Counted from the first letter of the stretch, positions 1-9,047 are shown. The stretch: DNA of 64,000 bases from CAVZXS01 sp963779325 (GCA_963779325.1 CAVZXS010000022.1:171153-235152), one strand, 5' to 3'. Notes: generated from the sequence alone by a model not told the origin. Translations and numbers: made by a program.

Positions 1-918
1 AATCATTACCGGCTTTCGGGTAGCCAGGAATGCTTCTGATTTTTTATCAATAATTATTTCGCCGCCAATAATGGTTCTGCCTTCGGCGGTATCCCTGATT
101 ACCGCATTGTCCTTTAAAAGAATCTGGCCCGTACTGTCTTTTATAAAAACAGTTGTTGCCGTAGCGATAGTAGAACCGTCGATAATCACCGGGTTTTGCC
201 CGAACTCAGCTTCCCCTGTATTTAAATTATAAAAACCTTCTTTAGTGCGAATAATTCTTCCGCTGCTGTCACGTATATAGGTATCGGTAACAAATCGTAC
301 AATTTCCGTTTCGGTATTGTATAATAAGGTGTCTGATTTAAGATAATAAGCGGGATCTTTCAGTTCTACATTTTTTTTAAAATAAACATCTTTCAGGTCG
401 GTAAAATAAAAAGCCTCCGTGCTTGTTAAGATTGATTTTTTGCTGAGTACTTTGCCGCCGTTTTTATAGGTTGCCAGTTTGGCGCTTATATCATATTCCA
501 TTTCGTTGGTGGTAAGCGTTCCTTTTCCGTCGGTAAGTTTTACATTATTTTTCAGGTAAGCAAATCGTTTATCAATAATGTACTTCAGGTAATCGGAATA
601 TATATTGGCTGTATCCGAATCGTTGATATGTACACGGCCAAAGGCTTCGAAGAAGCCGGCTTTTTCATTCAGTATACAACTGTCGCAGTAAAAAAGGGTA
701 GTACCCTGCCTGAGTCTTACAGTACCCGCCAATACTTGCACATCGGTCACAGAATCTATCTTTAACAATCTCATGCGTTGCGTACCCTGCAATACATCTA
801 CAATTTTTGTAGTATCAGCAGTTGCGGCAGCGGTTTTAGGAAGCACGGGTTGTTGCGCAGATAATTTTTCTGAAACAAAACAAATAGTAAATAACGCAAT
901 GAGATAAAACTTCTTCAT
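1..918 (-). CDS. OstA-like (LptA/LptD N-domain family) protein, 3' end outside window
   Basis: This is a 306-codon open frame that runs off the left edge, so the C-terminus is missing. The ATG at 918 is followed by a signal peptide (MKKFYLIALFTICFVSEKLS, then AQQ). The rest is a repeating beta-strand pattern with phrases such as TDGKGTLTTNEMEYD and FYCDSC, typical of the OstA_2 fold that lines lipopolysaccharide transport bridges. Family knowledge: such proteins sit in the periplasm and carry LPS towards LptD. It starts 8 bp after the MlaD-type gene stop, so the two are surely co-transcribed with the amidases upstream. The partner LptD is divergently encoded at 4270. The assignment is by fold pattern and neighbours; the exact substrate is inferred. 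Confidence 0.8.
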   Translation of the reverse strand, partial: MKKFYLIALFTICFVSEKLSAQQPVLPKTAAATADTTKIVDVLQGTQRMRLLKIDSVTDVQVLAGTVRLRQGTTLFYCDSCILNEKAGFFEAFGRVHINDSDTANIYSDYLKYIIDKRFAYLKNNVKLTDGKGTLTTNEMEYDISAKLATYKNGGKVLSKKSILTSTEAFYFTDLKDVYFKKNVELKDPAYYLKSDTLLYNTETEIVRFVTDTYIRDSSGRIIRTKEGFYNLNTGEAEFGQNPVIIDGSTIATATTVFIKDSTGQILLKDNAVIRDTAEGRTIIGGEIIIDKKSEAFLATRKPVMI

Positions 919-925
919 CAATTTT

Positions 926-1939
926 TTACGGAGCTTTTACCGAATCTATTACAGTTGGCGAAGTTAAAGGACCCGTTTTATCTTTTCTGTTAAAAATAAT
1001 ATTGCCGGTATAACGTTTCGGATGCAATCGTAAGTCATCCATCAGTGTTTGTACTTTTATTACGGTTGTGTTAAGATTATTATAGAGCCCGGGGTCGTTT
1101 AATAATTTACCCAGCGATCCGTCTTTGCTGTTAGCTTTTGCAGCTATGCCGTTAAGCTGTTCAATGCTTTTGTTTAATGAAGTGATTGTTTCTTCTACTT
1201 TTAAGTTGGCTAATTTAGAAGTAGCAGCTTCAATATTTTGCATTGTTTTATTAATCTGCTCATTATTTTTTGCAAAATTACCGGTAATAGATTCAGTGTT
1301 ATTAAGCGTCCTTGCCAAGGCGCCTGTTTCGGTATTTAACATTTTTTGCAATGATACAGACGAGCCTAAAAGATTAGCGATGACCGATTGAAGGTTGCCT
1401 TTTGTATTGGGATCTAAAACAGAATTTAAATTACCGATTATCATTTTTAATGAGTCCAATGCGCCGTTCACTTTCAGCAGGGTGGGGTCCAACTTATCTG
1501 TAAGGGCGCCCAGTATATCGCGTTTATTATCCGACTGTAATGTATCGCCTATGTTTAAATATTTAACCGGGGCGGCGTTTCTTACGTAGTAATTAGAATC
1601 GCCTCGGTGAAGTGTCATGGAAACAATGCCGAGAAGCGATGCATCAATAGTAGCCGTTGAATTAGCCGGTATTTTAACATTCCTGGTCAAATGAACGGTA
1701 ATAATTATATTATCTATGTTGTCTGTTAAAGGTTGTGCGTCGTATACGGTTCCCACAAGAACGCCGTTCAGGAATACTTCATTCGATTTTTTGAGCCCTT
1801 TTAAATCATTTACACGCACATAGATATTTTTATTTTTTTTGAAAAGGCTTTTGCCTTTCAAAAAATTAAATCCCAGTATGAGCAGCACAAGCGAGGTGAC
1901 GGCCAGTATACCTACTTTGGTTTCGTTACTTATTTTCAT
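926..1939 (-). CDS. MlaD/MCE family lipid-transport protein
   Basis: 337 residues. The N-terminal membrane anchor is at about residues 10-30 (VGILAVTSLVLLILGFNFLK). It is followed by a single MCE domain at about 40-120, including the segment VNDLKGLKKSNEVFLNGVLV. The remaining 200 residues are predicted helical, with repeated small/hydrophobic heptads, fitting the tube or needle helices of MlaD/PqiB-like proteins. These proteins hold phospholipids in transit between inner and outer membranes and normally work with an MlaE permease and MlaF ATPase, neither of which is in this window. It lies between the amidase genes and the OstA-like gene, a conserved order in Bacteroidota. A 226-bp gap separates it from the amidase upstream, so it may also have its own promoter. 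Confidence 0.88.
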   Translation of the reverse strand: MKISNETKVGILAVTSLVLLILGFNFLKGKSLFKKNKNIYVRVNDLKGLKKSNEVFLNGVLVGTVYDAQPLTDNIDNIIITVHLTRNVKIPANSTATIDASLLGIVSMTLHRGDSNYYVRNAAPVKYLNIGDTLQSDNKRDILGALTDKLDPTLLKVNGALDSLKMIIGNLNSVLDPNTKGNLQSVIANLLGSSVSLQKMLNTETGALARTLNNTESITGNFAKNNEQINKTMQNIEAATSKLANLKVEETITSLNKSIEQLNGIAAKANSKDGSLGKLLNDPGLYNNLNTTVIKVQTLMDDLRLHPKRYTGNIIFNRKDKTGPLTSPTVIDSVKAP

Positions 1940-2165
1940 GTAGTCTTTTGCTTTGTTTAGGACTTAGTTAAACCGGTCAGGATATTGAGAAATTATAATA
2001 GGCGGCAAATTAATCAAAATACCCAATATTTTACTACAAAGCGACTGCTGAGTTGTAAATTGGGCGAGGGGGTAAGTATATAAGGTACAATAAGGTATAT
2101 AAAGAAAAAGACAGCGAATTAAAGCGAAGTTGATATTTTAAAATAGTATTTAATATTATACAAAC

Positions 2166-3194
2166 CTATTTGGTACGGGTTCTTTTTTCTTTATGCTCTA
2201 TCATTTCTAAAAAAGATTTAGTACCCCTGCCCGCCGAGAAAGGTTTTGGTTTAGCAGGCGTATTGTTATTATCATTACCTTCTTTCGATTGATTTTTTTC
2301 TATCCATGTAATATAAGTCTGAATGGCCTTGGTTATGCCTTCTGCCAATTCTTGTTGTCCTTTAGCACTGTTTAAATAATCTTCCTCCGCACGGTTGCTT
2401 ATATAACCGGTCTCTACCAAAATACTGGGCATGGCAGTAGCCTGCAATACCCAAATACCTACGGCACGTTGCTTTTCGCCGCGGCTGGTACGGCCAATAT
2501 TATAAAATTCATCTTCCACAAAACCGGCAAGCGTAGCGCTGCGTTTGAAATATTGTTTTGCTTTCAGCAATGCCAGTGCATGAAACTCGGGAGAATTAAT
2601 ATCTACATCGCCGTATTTTTCTTTATAATTTTCTTCCTGCATTATGGCAGCGTTTTCGCGTATGGCCACTTCTTTATCATCGGCCTTACCGGCGCCCCAT
2701 ATATAAGTTTCTGTTCCTTTGGCGGGGTTTGGCGTAGTGTAATATCGGTACTGCGGTACCTGCCTGGTTACTTTCTTTTTTCTTTTCCCCTTACCGGTAT
2801 AACTCACTATGGTTTTGTTACCTATGAATTCTTTATTCCTTTTTGGCGGCGCCGAGTTTACATGTATTGATATGAAAAGATCGCCTTTGTTTTCATTGGC
2901 TATATCGGCCCGGCGATAGAGGGATACAATTTTAGTGGTAGGTCTTGTTTCAATTACTTTTATTTCGGGTAAATATTTTTTTATTTCGGCCGTCAATTTT
3001 TTAGAAACGGCATAGCATATTTCATCTTCATAAGAATAACTTCCTTTGGCGCCGTTATGACCGCCATTATCCATAATACCGTGCCCCGCATCAATAATAA
3101 TTGTTTTGAGTACTTTTTGTTTTTTCATTTTTGCAAATGAAAAAAGAAGCGACGCCCCGAATGCCGCTACAATAAGGAGAGAAATTTTTTTCAT
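2166..3194 (-). CDS. N-acetylmuramoyl-L-alanine amidase (Amidase_3), second paralogue
   Basis: 342 residues with an N-terminal signal or anchor (MKKISLLIVAAFGASLLFSFA). The Amidase_3 zinc-binding segment reads DAGHGIMDNGGHNGAKG. The second conserved block is RADIANENKGDLFISIHVNS, and the glutamate motif near the C-terminus is SILVETGYISN. These enzymes cleave the amide between MurNAc and the stem peptide in the periplasm. An internal insertion of roughly 80 residues rich in Lys/Arg and Tyr (about 120-200) is shared with its neighbour. It starts 17 bp after the stop of the upstream paralogue and is clearly a tandem duplicate of it. The DAGHGIMDNGG motif is less canonical than the DPGHGG of the upstream copy, so substrate preference may differ. 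Confidence 0.9.
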   Translation of the reverse strand: MKKISLLIVAAFGASLLFSFAKMKKQKVLKTIIIDAGHGIMDNGGHNGAKGSYSYEDEICYAVSKKLTAEIKKYLPEIKVIETRPTTKIVSLYRRADIANENKGDLFISIHVNSAPPKRNKEFIGNKTIVSYTGKGKRKKKVTRQVPQYRYYTTPNPAKGTETYIWGAGKADDKEVAIRENAAIMQEENYKEKYGDVDINSPEFHALALLKAKQYFKRSATLAGFVEDEFYNIGRTSRGEKQRAVGIWVLQATAMPSILVETGYISNRAEEDYLNSAKGQQELAEGITKAIQTYITWIEKNQSKEGNDNNNTPAKPKPFSAGRGTKSFLEMIEHKEKRTRTK

Positions 3195-3211
3195 GAAAAT
3201 TTTATTGAAAT

Positions 3212-4186
3212 TTAGGGAGTAAATCCTTTTTTCGGTTCGTTGGTTTCCCCGTTATTTTGTTGTACCTGTGTTTTTTGTTTTTCCAGCGTCGAAATATAAT
3301 TTTTTAACGCCGAAATAATATTGTTCACAATTTGCTCCTGCCCGGCTTCACCGTTAATAAATTCTTCTTCTTCTTTATTGGATATAAATCCTATTTCAAT
3401 TAATATACTCGGCATACCCGTAGCATGCAGCACCCATATACCTTCATTGTTTCGTTGTTTTACTCCGCGGCTTATCCGGCCCGCATTTACAAATTCATCT
3501 TCTACCATTTCGGCCAGCATCACGCTGTTTTTAAAAAATTTTTTTACATAAAGTAACCGATAAGCCTGTAATACAGGGTCATTTTCATCAAAAGTAACGG
3601 TACTGTCTTCCTCGCCTCCCATGTCTTCGGTATTTACCATACTTTCTTTATGATCGTTTTCATGCGCCGCCCAAATATAGGTTTCGGTACCCGAGGCTTT
3701 ATTGGGTACAAAAACATTTTCATACACGGGTACCCGCTTAGTTACTTTTATTTTCTTCTTTTTCTTTGTTATAAAACTTTCTTTTGTTTCATAACCCGCC
3801 ACTCTTCGTTCGTACCACCCGCCCGGCTTACGACCCGCCGAGTTGCAATGAATACTGATAAAAAGGTCGGCGCCTGATTGATTGGCAAAATCGGCACGAT
3901 ACTTCAACCCCTCATTCCTATTGAGTTTGTCGCCGGCCATTACATCGGTTGTACGGGTAAATAATACTTTCACACCGGGCAGTTCTTCTTCTAATTTTTT
4001 GCCCAGTTTAAGGCCAACCTGCAGGGTAACCTGCGCCTCGGTAGAAAAAGTGCCGGAAGCGCCGGGGTCAATACCGCCGTGACCCGGATCAATGATAATG
4101 GTTTGTACCGGTTTCTTTTTTTCCTGCGCCGCTAAAAACAAAGGAGCGGCTATGACGAAAAACAATAATTGTAAGGTTCTTATCAT
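3212..4186 (-). CDS. N-acetylmuramoyl-L-alanine amidase (Amidase_3), first paralogue
   Basis: 324 residues with a signal peptide ending near FLAAQEKK. The canonical Amidase_3 metal motif DPGHGGIDPGASG, the ISIHCNSAGRK block and the C-terminal SILIEIGFISN (catalytic Glu) are all visible. Predicted to be a periplasmic zinc amidase that trims peptidoglycan at division or turnover. It is the promoter-proximal gene of a minus-strand unit amidase - amidase - MlaD - OstA-like, and is divergent from lptD across an 83-bp intergenic region. This arrangement ties cell-wall remodelling to outer-membrane assembly genes, as seen in many Bacteroidota. Confidence 0.92.
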   Translation of the reverse strand: MIRTLQLLFFVIAAPLFLAAQEKKKPVQTIIIDPGHGGIDPGASGTFSTEAQVTLQVGLKLGKKLEEELPGVKVLFTRTTDVMAGDKLNRNEGLKYRADFANQSGADLFISIHCNSAGRKPGGWYERRVAGYETKESFITKKKKKIKVTKRVPVYENVFVPNKASGTETYIWAAHENDHKESMVNTEDMGGEEDSTVTFDENDPVLQAYRLLYVKKFFKNSVMLAEMVEDEFVNAGRISRGVKQRNNEGIWVLHATGMPSILIEIGFISNKEEEEFINGEAGQEQIVNNIISALKNYISTLEKQKTQVQQNNGETNEPKKGFTP

Positions 4187-4251
4187 ATTATCGGACGAAT
4201 AATTTATTTATTAAATACAAATCTTCACAAATCATTTAGCTATTAAAGGTT

Positions 4252-4259
4252 TATTTTTG
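4252..4259 (+). promoter_or_regulatory. possible Bacteroidota -7 box (TATTTTTG) before lptD
   Basis: The 83-bp divergent region between the amidase and lptD contains TATTTTTG, matching the TAnnTTTG -7 consensus. It lies only 10 bp before the lptD ATG, which would give an almost leaderless transcript, and I see no convincing -33 TTG at the right distance. It is therefore a weak call. Confidence 0.3.
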
Positions 4260-4269
4260 CCCCTGCCAA

Positions 4270-7002
4270 ATGAAACAACTGTACAAATTTAGTTCAAATT
4301 ACCTTTCAATCGCTTTTCTCCCTCTGGTCATATTATGCACAGTAACGTGGAAAAACGAAAAGCATTATGCAAGGCCTGCTATTTTTTGCAGTGCTTTAAC
4401 AAACGCAGTTGATACACCGCCTGTACTAAAGCCCCTTGATACACTCCGAATTGATACAACGCAGGGAAATAATATCAATGATACATCAAAGACTAAAATT
4501 ACAACCGATACTTTTTCATTAAAACTATCGAAAGACACATTGGACGCACCGGTGTATTATGAGGCCGAGGATTCGGCGGTGGTGCTGATACAGGGCAAAA
4601 AAATAATACTGTACGGTAAAACAAAAACCGATTATAAAGATATTACACTAACTGCGCCGGTAGTAGATATAGACCAGGAGAAACAGGTGCTGATGGCTGT
4701 AAACAGTAAGGATAGCTTGGGCGATGTAATAGAAAGAGCGAAATTTAAAAGCGGCGAAGAAAATTTTCAGAGCGATACCATTTGGTATAATTTTAAAACG
4801 CAAAGGGGACTTACAAAAACAACTTTTACCAACAGCGGCGAGTTTTTTATTATAACTGATAAAGCCAAAAGAATAGACGGTAATACTTTTTTTGCGAGCA
4901 ACGGAATATTTACCACCTGCAATCTTGATGATCCGCATTTCGGGTTTAGATTCAACAAAATAAAAGTAGTAAATAATAAGGTAGCCGTATCCGGACCGGT
5001 GCATCCCGAGTTTGAGCATGTGCCAATTCCCTTTTATTTACCTTTTGGTTTTTTTCCAATGAATAAGGGCAGGCACTCCGGTCTTTTGCCCCCCCAGTTT
5101 ACTACCAATGAAAAATTCGGTTTGGGATTGGAAGGATTGGGTTATTACAAAGTATTGAACGATTATATTGACGTAACACTGCGTACCAATATTTATTCAT
5201 ACGGCGGCTGGTCTGCATCCATTACACCTTCTTACAGAAAGCGATACAGGTATAACGGGCAGTTGAATGTAAATATTCAAAAAACAAAATTTAATTTTAA
5301 AGGCGACCCCGATTTTGTAAAGAGTAACGGCTTTCAAATAAACTGGAGCCATAGTGTGGACAGCCGCGCAAGACCGGGTACTACTTTTTCGGCCAGTGTA
5401 ACGGCGGGTTCCACCAAGTACAATCAATTTGTGCCAAACAATGCTAATATCAATTTTAATAATTCATTAAATTCATCCATTGCCTGGTCAAAAACCTGGG
5501 TTGGCAAACCGTATAATCTTTCTATTAATGCGAATCATAACCAGAATAACCAACAGCGATTAATCAATATTAATTTACCCGATGTAGGGTTTTCCGTCAA
5601 TACCATTTACCCGTTTCAGAAAAAAGAATTCGCCGGTACGCCTAAATGGTATGAAAAATTAGGTATTGCCTACAACGGTTCTTTGCGTAACCAATTTTCT
5701 TTTTACGATACGGCAACGTATGGTAAAAACGGCCGCCCTTCTTTTATTAAACATCTGCTTGATACATTGGAATGGGGCGCACAACATAATATTCCTATTA
5801 CTTTATCATTGCCGCCCATATTAGGCGGCGCCGTAATCGTATCGCCGGGTATATCCTACAGCGAAACATGGTTCTCGCAAAAAAATATCAAAACATGGAA
5901 TAATGTTTCAAAAAAATTAGATACGTCCACTACGAAAGGGATTTATACGGAGCGCCAAGCTTCCTTTTCGCTTGGTTTCAGTACATCGCTTTTCGGAACA
6001 TTTAATTTAAAAAACGGCAAGGCCATACGACATGTAATCAGACCCACCGTAGGCCTCAGCTACAAACCGGATATTGCAAAAAAGAATTATTACACGGAGC
6101 AAAGCGATACAGCGGGTAATAAATTAATTTTTTCGCGAATAAATCCGGGCTTCGCCACCAACTACCGCTCCGGCAAAAGCGGAAGTATCAATTTTGCTAT
6201 TGACAATAACCTGGAAATGAAATACCGTAATAAGAAAGATACGGGTGAAGCAGCTATAAAAAAGATAAAATTAATTGACGGTTACGGTATATCATCATCC
6301 TACGATCTTTTACGTGACAGTTTAAAACTGGCGCCGTTCAATTTATATTTTCGCAGTACTTTATTCGAAAAAATTAATATTACGGCCCAAGCCACATTGG
6401 ATCCCTATCAAACAGACAAAAGAGGATTTCAAATAAATAAATTTTTGTGGGAAGACGGAAAAGGTTTCAGGCCGGGGCGTATAACAAACGGTTCGGTTTC
6501 TTTATCAACCAATTTCAGAAGCAAACCAAAAGATGAAAAGAAAGAAGAGGAAAGAAAAAAGGAAGAAAAACTTGCGCTAAACGATCCGTCCCTGCTTGGC
6601 GATCAGCAACGCTTATTGGAATATGCGCAACGCAATCCCGGTGAGTTTGTGGATTTTAATATTCCCTGGAGTTTGAGTCTCGGTCTTTCTTTATATTTTA
6701 ACCAGGTACCCAAGCCCGATTACAGCGGGTTTACAAAAGATTTCAGCGCCAACGCCAATTTTAACGGGGACTTCAACCTGACACCTAAATGGAAATTTGG
6801 ATTGAACGGCTATTACGATTTTGAAACGAAGAAGTTGCAAACCTTTACCATGAATATCTCCCGTGAAATGCACTGCTGGCAAATGACGATTGGTGTAACG
6901 CCGATAGGACTTTACCGGTTTTTTAATTTCACTATCAGTCCCAAAGCATCTGTACTGCAGGATTTAAAGATTAACCGCACACGGACGTTTAATAACTTTT
7001 AG
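4270..7002 (+). CDS. lptD: LPS-assembly protein LptD-like outer-membrane protein
   Basis: 910 residues, in the size range of Bacteroidota LptD. A hydrophobic N-terminus (about 12-26) is followed by a low-complexity Asp/Thr-rich stretch. An OstA-type N-domain lies at about 100-240 (AVVLIQGKKIILYGKTKTDY; TNSGEFFIITDKAKR). A long beta-barrel region with alternating aromatic strands runs from about 250 to the end, and the protein finishes on a Phe (NNF), as outer-membrane barrels usually do. A charged Lys/Glu run at about 755-770 is probably a loop. Function from family: it inserts LPS or lipooligosaccharide into the outer leaflet together with LptE. Its divergent neighbours encode an OstA-like bridge protein and an MCE protein, consistent with an envelope-biogenesis locus. 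Confidence 0.88.
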   Translation: MKQLYKFSSNYLSIAFLPLVILCTVTWKNEKHYARPAIFCSALTNAVDTPPVLKPLDTLRIDTTQGNNINDTSKTKITTDTFSLKLSKDTLDAPVYYEAEDSAVVLIQGKKIILYGKTKTDYKDITLTAPVVDIDQEKQVLMAVNSKDSLGDVIERAKFKSGEENFQSDTIWYNFKTQRGLTKTTFTNSGEFFIITDKAKRIDGNTFFASNGIFTTCNLDDPHFGFRFNKIKVVNNKVAVSGPVHPEFEHVPIPFYLPFGFFPMNKGRHSGLLPPQFTTNEKFGLGLEGLGYYKVLNDYIDVTLRTNIYSYGGWSASITPSYRKRYRYNGQLNVNIQKTKFNFKGDPDFVKSNGFQINWSHSVDSRARPGTTFSASVTAGSTKYNQFVPNNANINFNNSLNSSIAWSKTWVGKPYNLSINANHNQNNQQRLININLPDVGFSVNTIYPFQKKEFAGTPKWYEKLGIAYNGSLRNQFSFYDTATYGKNGRPSFIKHLLDTLEWGAQHNIPITLSLPPILGGAVIVSPGISYSETWFSQKNIKTWNNVSKKLDTSTTKGIYTERQASFSLGFSTSLFGTFNLKNGKAIRHVIRPTVGLSYKPDIAKKNYYTEQSDTAGNKLIFSRINPGFATNYRSGKSGSINFAIDNNLEMKYRNKKDTGEAAIKKIKLIDGYGISSSYDLLRDSLKLAPFNLYFRSTLFEKINITAQATLDPYQTDKRGFQINKFLWEDGKGFRPGRITNGSVSLSTNFRSKPKDEKKEEERKKEEKLALNDPSLLGDQQRLLEYAQRNPGEFVDFNIPWSLSLGLSLYFNQVPKPDYSGFTKDFSANANFNGDFNLTPKWKFGLNGYYDFETKKLQTFTMNISREMHCWQMTIGVTPIGLYRFFNFTISPKASVLQDLKINRTRTFNNF

Positions 7003-7087
7003 TGTCATAGTATTAATTTGCAATAGGCAATTTACCATTCTTCTTTAACTCAGATAAGACTTAACGTTATATAATCATAAACCACAA

Positions 7088-7846
7088 TTAAGTCTTTTCC
7101 GTTTGAACTCTTTTGGTTTCGTAGTAAGCTGTCATTACAGCAAAAGTTTTATCTTTTAATTCTTCGGCGGTTTTATATTCGGCAACTTCTATAGGTTCTA
7201 AAAAATGCAGTTCTAATTTGTGCGGAAGAAAATAAAAACTTTTATTGACGGGCAACGCCTTTTTTGTATTAAAAATTACAGCGGGAATAATATCCGTATT
7301 TGCCGCAACGGCCAATTTAAAAGCGCCGTCATAAAATTTTTTTAGCGGTTCGTTTGTTCTGTTGCGTGTGCCTTCGGGGTATATACACATGTGAATGCCG
7401 CCCGACAAAACTTCTTTCATTTCTTCAAAACTTCTGCGCCGGCTTAGGTCACTTTTCCTGTCCACTAATACGGATCCTTTTTTGTAAAACCAGCCAAACA
7501 ACGGAATTTTTGCAAAAGATGTTTTGGCGATTGTTTTATTGGGCCCGGGTATAAACGGAGCGGATAAAGGAACATCCAATAACGAATTATGATTGAAGGT
7601 GACGATATAAGCCATGCCGGGTTTGAAATTTTCTTTGCCTTTTATTTTTACAGGACAGCCAACAAGATTGAGCCATACAGTCATCCATATTTTAGATACC
7701 TGTATAAAAAATGTTTGGCCTTCTCTTTCATTTTTATATAGATGAGAAATCATTGAGGGCCCGAGGATAATTAAAAATGTAATTACAAAACTCAGTAAAC
7801 CCCAAACTGCCCAAAGACGTGCAAAAATATTTTTAAATAGATTCAT
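7088..7846 (-). CDS. plsC: 1-acyl-sn-glycerol-3-phosphate acyltransferase (PlsC-like)
   Basis: 252 residues. One hydrophobic segment near the N-terminus (WGLLSFVITFLIILGPSMI) is followed by the acyltransferase motifs: the H(X4)D motif in FNHNSLLDVPL, a FAKIPLFGWFYKKGSVLVDR block, and motif III YPEGTRNR. Members acylate lysophosphatidic acid to phosphatidic acid at the inner membrane face. It converges with lptD (85-bp gap, no obvious terminator) and is 56 bp downstream of the uracil-DNA glycosylase gene on the same strand, so the two may be co-transcribed. All key residues are present. Confidence 0.9.
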   Translation of the reverse strand: MNLFKNIFARLWAVWGLLSFVITFLIILGPSMISHLYKNEREGQTFFIQVSKIWMTVWLNLVGCPVKIKGKENFKPGMAYIVTFNHNSLLDVPLSAPFIPGPNKTIAKTSFAKIPLFGWFYKKGSVLVDRKSDLSRRRSFEEMKEVLSGGIHMCIYPEGTRNRTNEPLKKFYDGAFKLAVAANTDIIPAVIFNTKKALPVNKSFYFLPHKLELHFLEPIEVAEYKTAEELKDKTFAVMTAYYETKRVQTEKT

Positions 7847-7902
7847 TTGCTGATTTTTTATATTGCCTGCAATAAACTTTAAAATTAAAAAATGAGCTCA
7901 TA

Positions 7903-8574
7903 TTATACTTTCCATTCTATCGGATCGATTCCGTGTTTTACCAGGTATTCATTGGTTTTAGAAAAAGGCCTGCTGCCGAAAAAGCCATTGTGTGCCGATA
8001 GGGGCGATGGATGAGCCGATTTAATAATAAAATGTTTAAGTTGATCAATCAATGCGATTTTTTCCTGTGCGAACTTACCCCACAATATAAATACAACATG
8101 TTCCTTTTCTTCTGATATTTTTTTTATGACAGTGTCGGTAAAAGCGGCCCAACCGATTTTTGCATGACTCATTGGCTCATTAGCCCGTACGGTAAGCGAG
8201 GCGTTTAATAATAACACCCCCTGCTTCGCCCAGTTTTCAAGATTTCCGTGCTGCGGAATGGTCAATCCCAAGTCGTTATTCATTTCTTTAAAGATATTCA
8301 TGAGCGAAGGCGGTTGCGAAACGCCGGTTTGTACCGAAAAACTCAGGCCATGCGCCTGTCGCGGGCCGTGGTAAGGGTCCTGGCCCAATATTACCACTTT
8401 TACATTTTCTACGGGTGTGGTATTAAAAGCATTGAATATAAAAGAGCCCGGCGGATAAATGGTTTTGCCCTGTTCTTTTTCCGTTTTAATATGCAGTACA
8501 ATATTTTGAAAATAAGGCTTCTCGAATTCTGTTTTCAACAGTTTTTTCCAACTTGGTTCTATTTTTACACCCAT
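7903..8574 (-). CDS. ung: Uracil-DNA glycosylase (family 1)
   Basis: 223 residues, the usual UDG family 1 length. Motif A, with the water-activating Asp, is seen as GQDPYHGPRQAHGLSFSV. The Leu-intercalation loop, motif B, is HPSPLSAHNGFFGSRPFS. Removes uracil from DNA as the first step in base excision repair, in the cytoplasm. The ATG at 8574 gives the normal N-terminus (MGVKIEPSWK). It is followed on the same strand by the PlsC-like gene and faces a tRNA promoter on the other side. Confidence 0.96.
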   Translation of the reverse strand: MGVKIEPSWKKLLKTEFEKPYFQNIVLHIKTEKEQGKTIYPPGSFIFNAFNTTPVENVKVVILGQDPYHGPRQAHGLSFSVQTGVSQPPSLMNIFKEMNNDLGLTIPQHGNLENWAKQGVLLLNASLTVRANEPMSHAKIGWAAFTDTVIKKISEEKEHVVFILWGKFAQEKIALIDQLKHFIIKSAHPSPLSAHNGFFGSRPFSKTNEYLVKHGIDPIEWKV

Positions 8575-8586
8575 TCTGTAATTGTG

Positions 8587-8617
8587 TTTGGCTGCAAGCT
8601 AAAAAAAATTATCTTTG
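8587..8617 (+). promoter_or_regulatory. Promoter of tRNA-Arg
   Basis: TTTG at 8587-8590 and TATCTTTG at 8610-8617 are separated by 19 bp. They match the Bacteroidota primary sigma-factor consensus (-33 TTTG, 19-21 bp, -7 TAnnTTTG). Transcription would start near 8624, about 40 bp before the tRNA. The tRNA terminator downstream completes a one-gene unit. Confidence 0.7.
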
Positions 8618-8662
8618 CCGCTCAATAAAAGTGGGGTAGGGTGAAATGTGGAATTAATTACC

Positions 8663-8736
8663 GGCCCGGTAGCTCAGCTGAATAGAGCACAAACCTTCTA
8701 AGTTTGGGGTCATTGGTTTGAATCCAATCCGGGTCA
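8663..8736 (+). tRNA. tRNA-Arg (anticodon TCT)
   Basis: A complete 74-nt cloverleaf can be drawn by hand. The acceptor GGCCCGG/CCGGGTC has one G-T pair, the D arm is GCTC/GAGC, the anticodon stem CAAAC/GTTTG is perfect, the loop is CTTCTAA with anticodon TCT, and the T arm is ATTGG/CCAAT with loop TTTGAAT. The discriminator base is A. CCA is not encoded: the gene is followed by CAAT. It has its own promoter and hairpin terminator. Confidence 0.95.
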
Positions 8737-8740
8737 CAAT

Positions 8741-8773
8741 AAAAAAACGAAATCGTGAGATTTCGTTTTTTTA
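8741..8773 (+). terminator. Intrinsic terminator of tRNA-Arg
   Basis: A perfect 14-bp stem (8741-8754 with 8759-8772) has a GTGA loop and its 3' arm ends in a run of seven T. The core CGAAATC/GATTTCG resembles hairpins next to the tRNA-like remnants at 8854-8879 and 34818-34863. Confidence 0.85.
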
Positions 8774-8782
8774 TTTACAGTA

Positions 8783-8879
8783 CAGCCGGATAGAGCAACT
8801 GCCTTCTAAGCAGCAGGTCTCCCGATTTAAATCGGGACCGGATCACTGAAGTGACAAATCGAAATTTTCTTCGGTTTGT
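8783..8879 (+). pseudogene. 5'-truncated tRNA-Arg remnant plus hairpin
   Basis: From 8783 the sequence reads like a tRNA from the D loop onward: CAGCCGGATAGAGC, the anticodon arm CTGC-CTTCTAA-GCAG (again TCT), then CAGGTC, a T-arm-like segment and the acceptor-like 3' end CCGGATCA at 8838-8845. The 5' acceptor strand and 5' D stem are missing, so it cannot fold as a tRNA. The T-arm region has become a perfect 18-bp palindrome, TCCCGATTTAAATCGGGA (8820-8837). A hairpin with ACAAATCGAA/TTCGGTTTGT arms (8854-8879) follows, in the position of a tRNA terminator. Probably a partial duplicate or an integration scar of a tRNA-Arg gene. Confidence 0.75.
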
Positions 8880-8923
8880 TCAATTTCGTTTTGGTTGAAA
8901 ACCTTGCCTATACTCTATATCAG

Positions 8924-8949
8924 CCGCACAGCTTCATTAAGCTGTGCGG
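8924..8949 (-). terminator. GC-rich hairpin at end of rhamnose operon
   Basis: A perfect 11-bp stem, CCGCACAGCTT/AAGCTGTGCGG with a CATT loop, lies 99 bp beyond the rhaB stop codon. No T run follows on the minus strand, so it may be a transcript-end or stability hairpin rather than a classical terminator. Between this hairpin and rhaB I see nothing else. Confidence 0.45.
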
Positions 8950-9047
8950 TTCGATAATGGAATCCATTAAAAGTGAGTTTTTCCGGATATATCGAACGGA
9001 TGCAGTTATACTGCCATTTCATTTATAATGATTTCAAGTAGCTTTAT

